Both the position numbers and the translations under genes were made by a program. A DNA stretch of 64,000 bases from Micromonospora sp. C28SCA-DRY-2 (GTDB taxonomy: Bacteria > Actinomycetota > Actinomycetes > Mycobacteriales > Micromonosporaceae): the NCBI RefSeq assembly GCF_030519475.1, contig NZ_JAUMKD010000002.1, positions 739,501 to 803,500 of the forward strand, given 5' to 3'. Shown piece by piece: positions 1-6,782 of the stretch. The stretch's first letter is position 1, and every line of letters starts with the position of its first letter. The notes beneath the pieces are model-generated. The model did no database searches. It was not told the origin of the DNA and saw nothing but the letters and a program-made list of their open reading frames with translations.

Positions 1-322
1 CCAGCAGCCGGGGCGCGAAGTAGCGCACCTGGCGCAGCGCTGCCGCGTGGAAGGTGCGCGCCTGGACGCCGCCCACCCCGAGCGCGGTGAGCCGGGCGCG
101 CATCTCGGCGGCGGCCCGGGCGGTGAAGGTGACCGCCAGCACGTGCCGGGCCGGGATCTCGCCGGAGAGGGCCCGGTAGGCGATCCGGGAGGTGACGGCC
201 CGCGTCTTGCCGGTGCCGGCGCCGGCCAGGATGCAGACCGGGCCGGCCGGGGCGGTCACCGCGGACCGCTGCTCCGGATCCAGTCCGGCGAGCACCCGTT
301 CGGTCGCTGAGTGAACCCCCAC
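1..322 (-). CDS. uvrD2: ATP-dependent DNA helicase UvrD2 (N-terminal part, runs off the window)
   Basis: SF1A 3'-5' DNA helicase for repair. Only the first ~107 codons are in the window. The translation begins at a GTG and holds the Q-motif region ([14 protein letters not shown]), Walker A GAGTGKT and motif Ia ([17 protein letters not shown]), which fixes the family. It is divergent from the mycoredoxin gene; uvrD2 next to mycoredoxin-1, with nudC and adnAB nearby, is the mycobacterial arrangement (Rv3198c-Rv3202c), and this supports UvrD2 rather than PcrA/UvrD1. A TANNNT box (TAACGT, 350-355) lies upstream on the same strand. The C-terminal HRDC domain that would confirm UvrD2 is outside the window. 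Confidence 0.85.
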   Translation of the reverse strand, partial: MGVHSATERVLAGLDPEQRSAVTAPAGPVCILAGAGTGKTRAVTSRIAYRALSGEIPARHVLAVTFTARAAAEMRARLTALGVGGVQARTFHAAALRQVRYFAPRLL

Positions 323-412
323 AGCCCGGAATTCTCGCAGCCGGCCCGGACGTTACAGCGGTTAGCCCGGGCTTGATCGGCAAGCCGTGGCCGACTGTTG
401 GAGGATCTGACC

Positions 413-655
413 ATGCTGACGATGTATTCCACCCCCTGGTGCGGCTACTGCCACCGGCTGAAGTCGCAGCTCGACCGGGAGGGCATCGGATACGAGGTGG
501 TCGACATCGAGCAGGACCCGAAGGCCGCGGAGTTCGTGATGAGCGTCAACGGCGGCAACCAGACCGTCCCGACGCTGCGCTTCGCCGACGGCAGCGCCCT
601 CACCAACCCCTCCATCACCCAGGTCAAGCAGCGCCTGGCCAGCCTCGCTGGCTGA
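413..655 (+). CDS. mrx1: mycoredoxin Mrx1 (glutaredoxin-like)
   Basis: An 80-residue thioredoxin-fold protein that reduces mycothiol mixed disulfides in the cytoplasm. The redox motif CGYC is at residues 10-13 (WCGYC), the cis-proline motif TVP at 51-53, and the C-terminal helix follows. The length fits mycoredoxin-1. I take the ATG at 413 because GGAGG lies 8 nt upstream; an in-frame TTG at 398 would add five residues without a better ribosome site. mshB (mycothiol synthesis) is also in this window, so the organism has the partner thiol. Divergent from uvrD2 as in mycobacteria. A strong hairpin follows the stop. Confidence 0.9.
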   Translation: MLTMYSTPWCGYCHRLKSQLDREGIGYEVVDIEQDPKAAEFVMSVNGGNQTVPTLRFADGSALTNPSITQVKQRLASLAG

Positions 656-670
656 CCCGCAGCACCCCGC

Positions 671-702
671 CGGAGCGGCCGCCCACCCGGGCGGCCGCTC
701 CG
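671..702. terminator. bidirectional terminator hairpin
   Basis: A perfect 14-bp inverted repeat (671-684 and 689-702) with a 4-nt loop lies between the convergent mycoredoxin and MFS genes. There is no T tract, which is common for actinobacterial terminators. Confidence 0.7.
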
Positions 703-717
703 CCGCGTCTCCGCCCC

Positions 718-2019
718 TCATCGCCCGCGTTGATCATGAAACTGCCGCTCCCGTCGCCGGCGTGTCGCGCCGACGAACCGATGATCAACGGGACGGCGGG
801 GGGACGGGACGGGTGCGGGGGGACGGTGGGCGGGTGCGGGGGGTGGGGTGAGGGTGCGGTGGTGCCAGAGGTAGCCGCCGGCCAGCAGGGTGACCAGGCC
901 GATCAGCGTGAAGAGCAGCCGGTAGTCCAGCACGCCGACGAGCAGGGCGCCGGCCCCGATGGAGAGCGCCTGGGGGCCGCTGACCACCGCCTCGGCCGCC
1001 GCGGCCACCCGGCCGATCAGCCCCGCCGGGGTGCGCCGCTGGATCAGCGTGTGCAGCCCGACCATGGTCAGCGGCAGCGAGACCCCGGCCAGCAGCACCG
1101 CCGCGAAGCCCAGCCACAGGCTCGGGTACGCCAGCGCCAGCGCCGCCGGCCCGAAGAAGGCGACCCCGGCGGCGAGCGTGCCGACCTCGCCGGCCCGGCG
1201 TACCACGCCCGCCGAGAGCAGTCCGCCGAGCAACCCGCCGACCCCCTGCACGGTGACCAGCACGCCGACGAACGCGGCGTCCCGGCCCAGCCCCCGGTCG
1301 ACGTACGCGAAGATCAGTGACTCGCTGACGCCCATCACCAGCGAGCCCAGCCCGTAGCCGAACAGCGCCCGGCGCAGCGCCGGCTCGCCGGCCAGGTGCC
1401 GCAGCCCCGCCCCGAGTTCGGCAGGCCAGCGCAGCTCCGCGGTCGCCGCCGGGCCCTCGGGCACCCGCAGCACCCCGACCACGGCGGCCGCCACTGCGAA
1501 GCCGCCCATCGCCAGCGCGGCCAGCAGCCACCCGCCCACGGCGGCGTAGAGCCCGGCGCCCGCCAGCGGGCCGATCAGCCGTAGCCCCTGCCGGACGGTC
1601 TGCAGCACGCCGTTCGCCTCGGCCAGCAGTTCGGCCGGGACCAGTTGCCGGATCAGCCCGCTGAGCACCGCGCTGAGCGTGATGTACGACAGGCCGTACA
1701 GCGCCGCGACCGCGTAGACGATCCACACGTCGGCCCGGTCCCGGACCGCGAACAGCGGGGTGAGCAGTGCCGCCGTGGCCAGGTTGGCAGCCACGAAGAA
1801 CGGCCGGCGGGGAAGCCGGTCGACGAACCAGCCGACCAGCGGCGCCAGGGTCATCGGCGCGATGACGGCGAAGATGGTCGCGCCGGCCAGGCCGTCCGAC
1901 CCGGTCAGGTCCTTCACCCAGACCGCGAGCGCCAGCAGCAGGATCGACTCCGCCGCCATGCTGGCCAACAGGCCGGTGAAGAGCAGGCGGAAGTCCGGTC
2001 GGCGCAGGACGGTGCGCAT
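718..2019 (-). CDS. MFS transporter (macrolide-efflux-like)
   Basis: A 433-residue integral membrane protein of the major facilitator superfamily. It starts MRTVLRRPDFRLLF and shows about twelve hydrophobic helices; GWFVDRLPRRP after TM2 is the MFS motif-A equivalent. The layout resembles MefA/enterobactin-exporter type drug efflux proteins; the substrate is unknown. ATG 2019 is preceded by GGAGGG at good spacing; longer readings upstream are low-complexity and unlikely. The last ~40 residues are Pro/Arg-rich and non-membrane; the final part is encoded by an inverted-repeat element (728-790) and so looks acquired. Convergent with mrx1, divergent from the XRE gene. Confidence 0.8.
   Translation of the reverse strand: MRTVLRRPDFRLLFTGLLASMAAESILLLALAVWVKDLTGSDGLAGATIFAVIAPMTLAPLVGWFVDRLPRRPFFVAANLATAALLTPLFAVRDRADVWIVYAVAALYGLSYITLSAVLSGLIRQLVPAELLAEANGVLQTVRQGLRLIGPLAGAGLYAAVGGWLLAALAMGGFAVAAAVVGVLRVPEGPAATAELRWPAELGAGLRHLAGEPALRRALFGYGLGSLVMGVSESLIFAYVDRGLGRDAAFVGVLVTVQGVGGLLGGLLSAGVVRRAGEVGTLAAGVAFFGPAALALAYPSLWLGFAAVLLAGVSLPLTMVGLHTLIQRRTPAGLIGRVAAAAEAVVSGPQALSIGAGALLVGVLDYRLLFTLIGLVTLLAGGYLWHHRTLTPPPAPAHRPPAPVPSPRRPVDHRFVGATRRRRERQFHDQRGR
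728..790. repeat. 63-bp element with 10-bp terminal inverted repeats inside the 3' end of the MFS gene
   Basis: CGTTGATCAT (728-737) and its reverse complement ATGATCAACG (781-790) flank 43 bp. The element encodes the last part of the MFS reading frame and stops just before the stop codon. It has no coding capacity of its own. It could be a miniature repeat element; only one copy is visible here. Confidence 0.5.
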
Positions 2020-2247
2020 GGGTCCCTCCGGCGGGATGGCCCGCGCCCGGAGACGCGGTCGGGGCGGCGGTGGTCGGGCCCGGCGGCGGGTCACCGACCG
2101 GCCGCACCCCTCCACGGTCCTCTTTTCTGCAAGACACGCCCTCGCCGGGAACCACCGACGCCGGTCGCGCCGTCCATACTGACCGTGGGGGGCGAATGTC
2201 ATACAGTTACCGTCGCGTCCGTGACGGTCGACGGGAAAGAGGACGCC

Positions 2248-3225
2248 GTGCCTCCTGCCTCACCGAGCCCGATCCTGCGCCGCCGCAGGCTGGGCACCGA
2301 GTTGCGCCGGCTGCGCGAGGCCGCCGGTCTCACCGGAGACCAGGTCATCGAGCGGATCGGCTGGGCCTCCGCGTCGAAGCTGTCGCGGCTGGAGAACGGG
2401 CGCAGCCGGCCCGACCCGCAGGACGTGCGCGACCTGCTCGACCTCTACGGCGCGGACGAGGCGCTGGGCGAGGAGTTGCTGGGCATCACCCAGGAGGCCG
2501 GCGACATGCGCGGCTGGCTGCGGTCGTTCCCGGCGATGACCCCGCAGCAGCGCGGCTTCGCCGAACTGGAGGCGGGCTGCGCGGAGATCTCCGAGTACAA
2601 CCCCGTGCTGGTGCCCGGGCTGTTGCAGACCCCGGGCTACGCGCGGGTGCGGATCGCCTCGGCCCGGCAGGTCGGCGAGGACGCCGGCGACCCGGACGCC
2701 GAGGACACCGAGACGCAGGTGCAGGCCCGGTTGGCCCGGCAGAAGCTGCTCACCCGCGGCACCGACGCGCCCCGCTACACGGCGGTGCTGGAGGAGGCGG
2801 CGCTGGGCCGCCGGGCCGGGCCGCCGGAGGTGCTGCGCGAGCAGGTGATCCAGCTCTGCGAGCTGGCCATGCTGCCGAACGTCACACTGCACGTGCTGCC
2901 GCGGGACACGCCGATCGGCGAGTGGTACCTCCCGCCGACCGCTTTCTCCCTCTACCGGTTCGCCGATCCGCTGGATCCGGAGACCCTCGCCATCGAGGGC
3001 GGGTTCACCGACGTCATGTCCACCGAGGTAAACACCCTAAATCGCTATAAAGTGGTGTTCGAGTGGTTATGCACGGCGGCGCTCTCCGCATCGGACACCC
3101 TCTCCTGGCTGATCGAGGCGTCGGGGCGGCTGACCGAGACGGCGGCCCCGTCCACAGTGGCGCTCGGACCGGCAACGGCGCCGGTCCAGCGTCGCCGGCA
3201 TTCCGGGCGCCTGACCGAACGGTGA
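2248..3225 (+). CDS. XRE-family helix-turn-helix regulator with DUF5753 domain
   Basis: A 325-residue protein. Residues ~15-70 form an XRE HTH (GTELRRLREAAGLTG, SASKLSRLENGRSRP); residues ~105-290 are the DUF5753 domain (LVPGLLQTPGYAR; ARLARQKLL; LHVLPRDTPIGEWY). This architecture is abundant in sporulating actinomycetes and is usually paired with a small DUF397 protein, as here. In Streptomyces such pairs (e.g. Scr1/Scr2) affect antibiotic production and behave like toxin-antitoxin modules. GTG 2248 is chosen because of an AGAGGA-like site just upstream; GTG 2221 is an in-frame alternative adding nine residues. The ligand and DNA target are unknown. Confidence 0.88.
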   Translation: MPPASPSPILRRRRLGTELRRLREAAGLTGDQVIERIGWASASKLSRLENGRSRPDPQDVRDLLDLYGADEALGEELLGITQEAGDMRGWLRSFPAMTPQQRGFAELEAGCAEISEYNPVLVPGLLQTPGYARVRIASARQVGEDAGDPDAEDTETQVQARLARQKLLTRGTDAPRYTAVLEEAALGRRAGPPEVLREQVIQLCELAMLPNVTLHVLPRDTPIGEWYLPPTAFSLYRFADPLDPETLAIEGGFTDVMSTEVNTLNRYKVVFEWLCTAALSASDTLSWLIEASGRLTETAAPSTVALGPATAPVQRRRHSGRLTER

Positions 3226-3298
3226 TCCACGGGGGACCCAGGTCGGGACGTGCAGCGCCACTCGAGCCATCGCAACGGTTCATTTCAGGAGTGGCACG

Positions 3299-3535
3299 AT
3301 GAACGAATTCCGCAACACGCCGTCCGTCCTCGCGCAGCTGGCGGACGCCCCGTGGCGTACCAGCACGCGCAGCCAGACCTCCAACTGCGTCGAGGTCGCC
3401 CCGCTGCGGACCGGCCCGGCCGCGGTCGCCCTGCGGGACAGCAAGGACCGCCGCGGCCCGGTGCTGCTGTTCGACCGGGCCGGCTGGCTGGGCTTCCTCG
3501 CCGGCACCAAGAACGGACAGTTCGATCTGGACTGA
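3299..3535 (+). CDS. DUF397 protein, partner of the XRE regulator
   Basis: A 78-residue protein. The DUF397 core is visible: WRTSTRSQTSNCVEVA, then VALRDSKDRRGPVLLF and a C-terminal WLGFLAGTKNGQFDL. DUF397 proteins (BldB and Scr2 relatives) are small dimeric actinobacterial proteins that typically follow an XRE/DUF5753 gene. AGGAG sits 6 nt before the ATG. The gap to the XRE gene is 73 nt on the same strand, so co-transcription is likely. A hairpin terminator follows. Confidence 0.88.
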   Translation: MNEFRNTPSVLAQLADAPWRTSTRSQTSNCVEVAPLRTGPAAVALRDSKDRRGPVLLFDRAGWLGFLAGTKNGQFDLD

Positions 3536-3547
3536 TCCGGTGAACGG

Positions 3548-3582
3548 GACGGGGCCGTCGGCAACGCGCCGGCGGCCCCGTC
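3548..3582 (+). terminator. terminator hairpin after the DUF397 gene
   Basis: 14-nt arms (3548-3561 and 3569-3582) pair with a single mismatch around a 7-nt loop, 13 nt after the DUF397 stop codon. Confidence 0.6.
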
Positions 3583-3659
3583 GCCTGTTCGATGGCCCGA
3601 CCGCGCCAACCTGTCATCGGCTGATCGGATGAGGCTGCGGGTCGATCGTCGCGTTTGGG

Positions 3660-3687
3660 TTGCTGACTCGACCACGCGGCGTAACAT
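3660..3687 (+). promoter_or_regulatory. candidate promoter for the small unknown gene
   Basis: TTGCTG (3660-3665), 16-nt spacer, TAACAT (3682-3687). A start about 7 nt downstream would leave a ~58-nt leader before the ATG at 3752. Confidence 0.4.
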
Positions 3688-3751
3688 GGCCCCCAGAGTG
3701 ACGTGGAACTTCCACCCGTTCCCATCCGTCGCGGTACATCCGGAGACCGAC

Positions 3752-4021
3752 ATGCGGTTCCTGATCGTTCGCACCGACATCCGCGCCGCCGCCGACGTGG
3801 ACATCGCCGCCGCCTGGGCCGGCGGGATCCGACTGCGGGACGAGACCACCACGCCCGAGCCGCGCCGCCAGATCGTCCACGCCGAGGATCGGGACGCCGC
3901 CTTGCTGCTGGCCCGGGCACTGTCGACGGTCGGCGCGGTACGCGCCGGCAAGCAACGGGTGAAGGTGCTGCCGCTCGACGCGCCGGCCCGGCCGCACCGG
4001 CCGCCCGGCCCCGGCGGCTGA
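3752..4021 (+). CDS. small protein of unknown function
   Basis: An 89-residue protein that I do not recognise. It begins MRFLIVRTDIRAAADVDIAAAW, with a mixed alpha/beta pattern (IVHAEDRDAALLLARALSTVG) and a Pro-rich C-terminus; no signal peptide or membrane segment. GGAGA lies 5 nt before ATG 3752. Upstream in-frame starts (ATG 3686, ATG 3629) have no ribosome site and would sit in or before the predicted promoter. It stands alone between the DUF397 gene and a long hairpin. Codon use fits a real actinobacterial gene. Confidence 0.6.
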   Translation: MRFLIVRTDIRAAADVDIAAAWAGGIRLRDETTTPEPRRQIVHAEDRDAALLLARALSTVGAVRAGKQRVKVLPLDAPARPHRPPGPGG

Positions 4022-4091
4022 CCGACGTCCGTCGTGGTCGGACCGGCTCCCCCGCCGTGTTCCTTGCCCCGCCGACCACGGCGGCCCGTGT

Positions 4092-4135
4092 TCCCGGCTC
4101 GTGACCGTCGCGGCAACGGCGGCCACGAGCCGGGA
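4092..4135. terminator. bidirectional terminator hairpin
   Basis: A perfect 12-bp inverted repeat (4092-4103, 4124-4135) with a 20-nt loop lies between the convergent small gene and nudC. Confidence 0.5.
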
Positions 4136-4151
4136 CCGCACGGACACCCGG

Positions 4152-5108
4152 TCAGCGGTCGCCGTCCACCCAGCCGTCCAGCCACCGGTGGATCAGGAAG
4201 AGCGCGATCGACGACGGCGGCGGCAGCACCAGCCGGGCGCCGCCCACGTCCACGGTCCGTCCGGCCAGCGCCGCACCGATCTCCCGCCGGGTGAACCACC
4301 GGGCATACGCGATCTCCGCCGGGTCGAGCCGCACCGGGTGCTCCGGGTCGGCGGTGGCGAGGAAGCCGAGCATCAGCGAGCCGGGGAACGGCCACGCCTG
4401 GCTGCCCACGTACGCGATGCCCTCGACCGGGACGCCGACCTCCTCGTGCACCTCGCGCAGCACCGCCGCCTCGGCCGACTCCCCCGGCTCGACGTAGCCG
4501 GCCAGGCAGGAGAACCGCCGCTCGCCCGGCACGCCCGGCCAGGTGGCGTTGTTGCCCAGCAGGCACCGGCCGTCCGGGCCGGGCTCCCCGTCGTGCACCA
4601 GCACGATCATCGCCGGATCGGTACGCGGCCAGATCCGGTCGCCGGCCGGGTCGATCCGGGACCAGCCCGCCTCGTCCACCTCGGTGAGCTGGCCGCTGGC
4701 CGACGAGTAGCGGTGCCGAAGGTGCCAGTTGACCAGCGCGAGGGCGGTGGTGAACAACCCGGCGTCCCGGTCACCGAGCAGGTGCCCCACCTCGCGCAGG
4801 TGCGCCGCGCGGGCGCCCGGCACGGCCGGCAGCGGGGCGTCCACCGCGAAGACCGGCACCCCGTCCGGCTCGACGCCGAGGAACATCGGCGGGGCGCCGG
4901 CGCTCGGCGGCACGTCGTCCGGGCCGAGCAGCACCAGCACCGGCGGGGTCACGTCGGCACGGACCAGCGCCCGGCCCTCGTTCGTCGAGTCGAGCACCAG
5001 CACCCGGGCCTGCTGCCACGCCTGCGCCAGCCAGTCCGGGTCGGTACGCCGGTGCGCCGCCCGGTCCAGCGTGGAGCGGGCCAGCGGTGGGGCGGCCTCT
5101 CCGCTCAT
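4152..5108 (-). CDS. nudC: NAD(+) diphosphatase NudC (RNA deNADding enzyme)
   Basis: A 318-residue Nudix hydrolase that cleaves NAD(H) to NMN(H) and AMP and removes NAD caps from RNA. The Nudix box (GYVEPGESAEAAVLREVHEEVGV) is at ~204-226, and the NudC signature SQAWPFPGS follows at ~236-244. The four zinc-ligand cysteines of the E. coli enzyme are not present between residues 125 and 165 (that stretch reads NWHLRHRYSS..GW), so it appears to lack the zinc ribbon. The ATG at 5108 directly follows a two-unit repeat array that separates it from the M16 gene upstream. Neighbourhood with uvrD2 and adnAB matches mycobacteria. Confidence 0.9.
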   Translation of the reverse strand: MSGEAAPPLARSTLDRAAHRRTDPDWLAQAWQQARVLVLDSTNEGRALVRADVTPPVLVLLGPDDVPPSAGAPPMFLGVEPDGVPVFAVDAPLPAVPGARAAHLREVGHLLGDRDAGLFTTALALVNWHLRHRYSSASGQLTEVDEAGWSRIDPAGDRIWPRTDPAMIVLVHDGEPGPDGRCLLGNNATWPGVPGERRFSCLAGYVEPGESAEAAVLREVHEEVGVPVEGIAYVGSQAWPFPGSLMLGFLATADPEHPVRLDPAEIAYARWFTRREIGAALAGRTVDVGGARLVLPPPSSIALFLIHRWLDGWVDGDR

Positions 5109-5265
5109 GCCGGCACTCCGCTGCGCTCCGTGCCGCCACGAGGCCCCAACGCACCGGGTTCGATTCGCTCACTGCGCTCGCTCATGCCGGCGCTCCGCTG
5201 CGCTCCGTGCCGCCACGAGGCCCCAACGCACCGAACTCGATGACTCGCTCGCTGCGCTCGCTCAT
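5109..5265 (-). repeat. junction repeat array, 2 units (80 and 77 nt), between M16 gene and nudC
   Basis: Read on the coding strand, each unit starts ATGAGCGAGCGCAG and ends GCCGGC; the two copies (5186-5265 and 5109-5185) are almost identical. The TGA inside the first ATGAGC is the stop codon of the M16 gene; the next ATGAGC after the array is the start of nudC. The array thus sits exactly within what would be a 4-nt ATGA stop/start overlap. It shares the core ATGAGCGAGCGCAGCGAGCG with the array at 47465. Confidence 0.85.
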
Positions 5266-6605
5266 GCCTTTACCGGCTGGACCTCGACCGGAGTGAGCGC
5301 GGCCAGCGCCGGCGCGACCCGCTCGGCGTCGCCGAGCACCACGGTGACCGCGCGGGCCGGGGCGAGGTAGCGGGCCGCCGCCTCGGCCACGTCGTCGACG
5401 GTCGCCTTCGCCAGCCGGGCGGCGTGCTCGGCGAGGAACTCCAGGCGCAGCCCGTTGCCGGCGTACGCGCTGGTCAGCGAGGCCAGTCCGGCCTGGGTGG
5501 CCATACCGAGCTGGAGCGTGCCGAGGGCGTACCGGCGGGCCTGCTCCAGCTCGTCCGGCTTGGGCGGCAGCGCGGCCAGCCGGCCCAGCTCGTACGTCGT
5601 CTCCAGCAGCGCCGGCCCGGTCACCTCGGTGGCCACCTCGGCGGCGGCGACCAGCACGGAACCGGCCACCGAGTGCTCGACCAGCGAGTGCGGCCCGTAG
5701 GTGTAGCCCTTGTCCTCGCGGATGTTCTCCACCCAGCGGGACGAGAAGTAGCCGCCGAAGACCAGGTTGGCCAGTTGCAGCGCGGCGTGGTCGGGGTGGG
5801 TGCGCGGCACCGCCGGCAACGCCACCCGCAGCGACGACTGCACCGAGCCGGGCCGGTCGACCAGCAGCAGCGGACCCGGCTCCAGCGGTGGAGCGGGCGG
5901 CAGATCGGCGGTGTGGCCGGCCCCGTTCCACCCGGACAGCGCCTTCTCGGCCGCGTCCAGGGCCCGCTCCGGCTGCACGTCGCCGACCAGCACCAGCACC
6001 GCGTCGGCCGGGTGCACCCGCTGGGCGTGCAGGCTCCGCAGCGCGCCCGGCCGGACCGCCCGGACCTGCTCCGGCTCCGGCGTCTGCACCGCGTACGGGT
6101 GCCGGCCGTAGATCCGCTTGAGCAGCGCCGTGCGGGCCAGGTGCGCCGGCTGGCTCTGCGCCACCTGGATCCGGTCGACCAGCCGGTCGCGCTCGGTGGT
6201 GACCTCGCCGGTCGGGTAGCTCGCCCCGGTCAGCACCTCGGCGAGCAGCTCCAGCATCCGGTCCAGGCCGGTGACCAGGCTGGCGCCGGAGAGCATCAGC
6301 CGGTCCGGGTCGATGCCGGCGGACAGCCCGCCGCCGACCTTCTGCAACTCGGCGGCGAGCTGCACGCTGGACATCGTCTCCGTGCCGGAGAGCAGGGTCT
6401 GCGCGAGCATCGCGCCGCGAGCCAGGTGGGCGCGGCCGAACGGCATCCAGAGCCGCAGCTCGACCAGGGGCACCGCGGACCGGCGTACCGCGATCACGGT
6501 GAGGCCGTTGCCGAGCGTCCGCTCCGCCTGCCGGGGCAGCTTCAGCTTGCGGTGCGGACCGAGCGGCGGCAGCGCCCGCGGCCCGGTGGGGACGGTCGCC
6601 GTCAC
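5262..6605 (-). CDS. M16-family peptidase-like protein, non-catalytic subunit
   Basis: A 447-residue insulinase-fold protein. It carries two M16 halves, but the zinc motif HxxEH is missing at the expected place (GRAHLARGAMLAQTLLSG), while the substrate-binding segment of the C-terminal half is present (REDKGYTYGPHS). It pairs with the catalytic M16 subunit upstream; in heterodimeric M16B peptidases one subunit brings the zinc site and the other the Arg/Tyr binding site. It starts at GTG 6605 with GGAGGAGG at good distance; that ribosome site is created by the last unit of the upstream repeat array. The substrate is unknown. Confidence 0.85.
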   Translation of the reverse strand: MTATVPTGPRALPPLGPHRKLKLPRQAERTLGNGLTVIAVRRSAVPLVELRLWMPFGRAHLARGAMLAQTLLSGTETMSSVQLAAELQKVGGGLSAGIDPDRLMLSGASLVTGLDRMLELLAEVLTGASYPTGEVTTERDRLVDRIQVAQSQPAHLARTALLKRIYGRHPYAVQTPEPEQVRAVRPGALRSLHAQRVHPADAVLVLVGDVQPERALDAAEKALSGWNGAGHTADLPPAPPLEPGPLLLVDRPGSVQSSLRVALPAVPRTHPDHAALQLANLVFGGYFSSRWVENIREDKGYTYGPHSLVEHSVAGSVLVAAAEVATEVTGPALLETTYELGRLAALPPKPDELEQARRYALGTLQLGMATQAGLASLTSAYAGNGLRLEFLAEHAARLAKATVDDVAEAAARYLAPARAVTVVLGDAERVAPALAALTPVEVQPVKA

Positions 6606-6782
6606 TGCGCCTCCTCCGTTCGCGACTGCGGGGCTCGCAAAACCGGCTCACTCCTCGCGCTCACAGCGCCACCTTCGTTCGCGACTGCGGGGCTCGCAAA
6701 ACCGGCTCACTCCTCGCGCTCACAGCGCCACCTTCGTTCGCGACTGCGGGGCTCGCAAAACCGGCTCACTCCTCGCGCTCAC
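6606..6782 (-). repeat. junction repeat array, 3 x 59 bp, between the two M16 genes
   Basis: Three head-to-tail units (6724-6782, 6665-6723, 6606-6664 on the minus strand). Each begins GTGAGCGCGAGGAGTGAGCC; units 1 and 2 look identical and unit 3 differs only near its end (GGAGGAGGCGCA in place of GAAGGTGGCGCT), giving the ribosome site for the next gene. The TGA within the first GTGA is the stop of the catalytic M16 gene; the GTGA following the array is the start of the second. 59 is not a multiple of three. Confidence 0.9.

Noticed and set aside
5157..5172. GGTTCGATTC-like word that resembles the T-loop of a tRNA
   Set aside because: It lies within the junction repeat; no acceptor stem, D-arm or anticodon arm can be formed around it.
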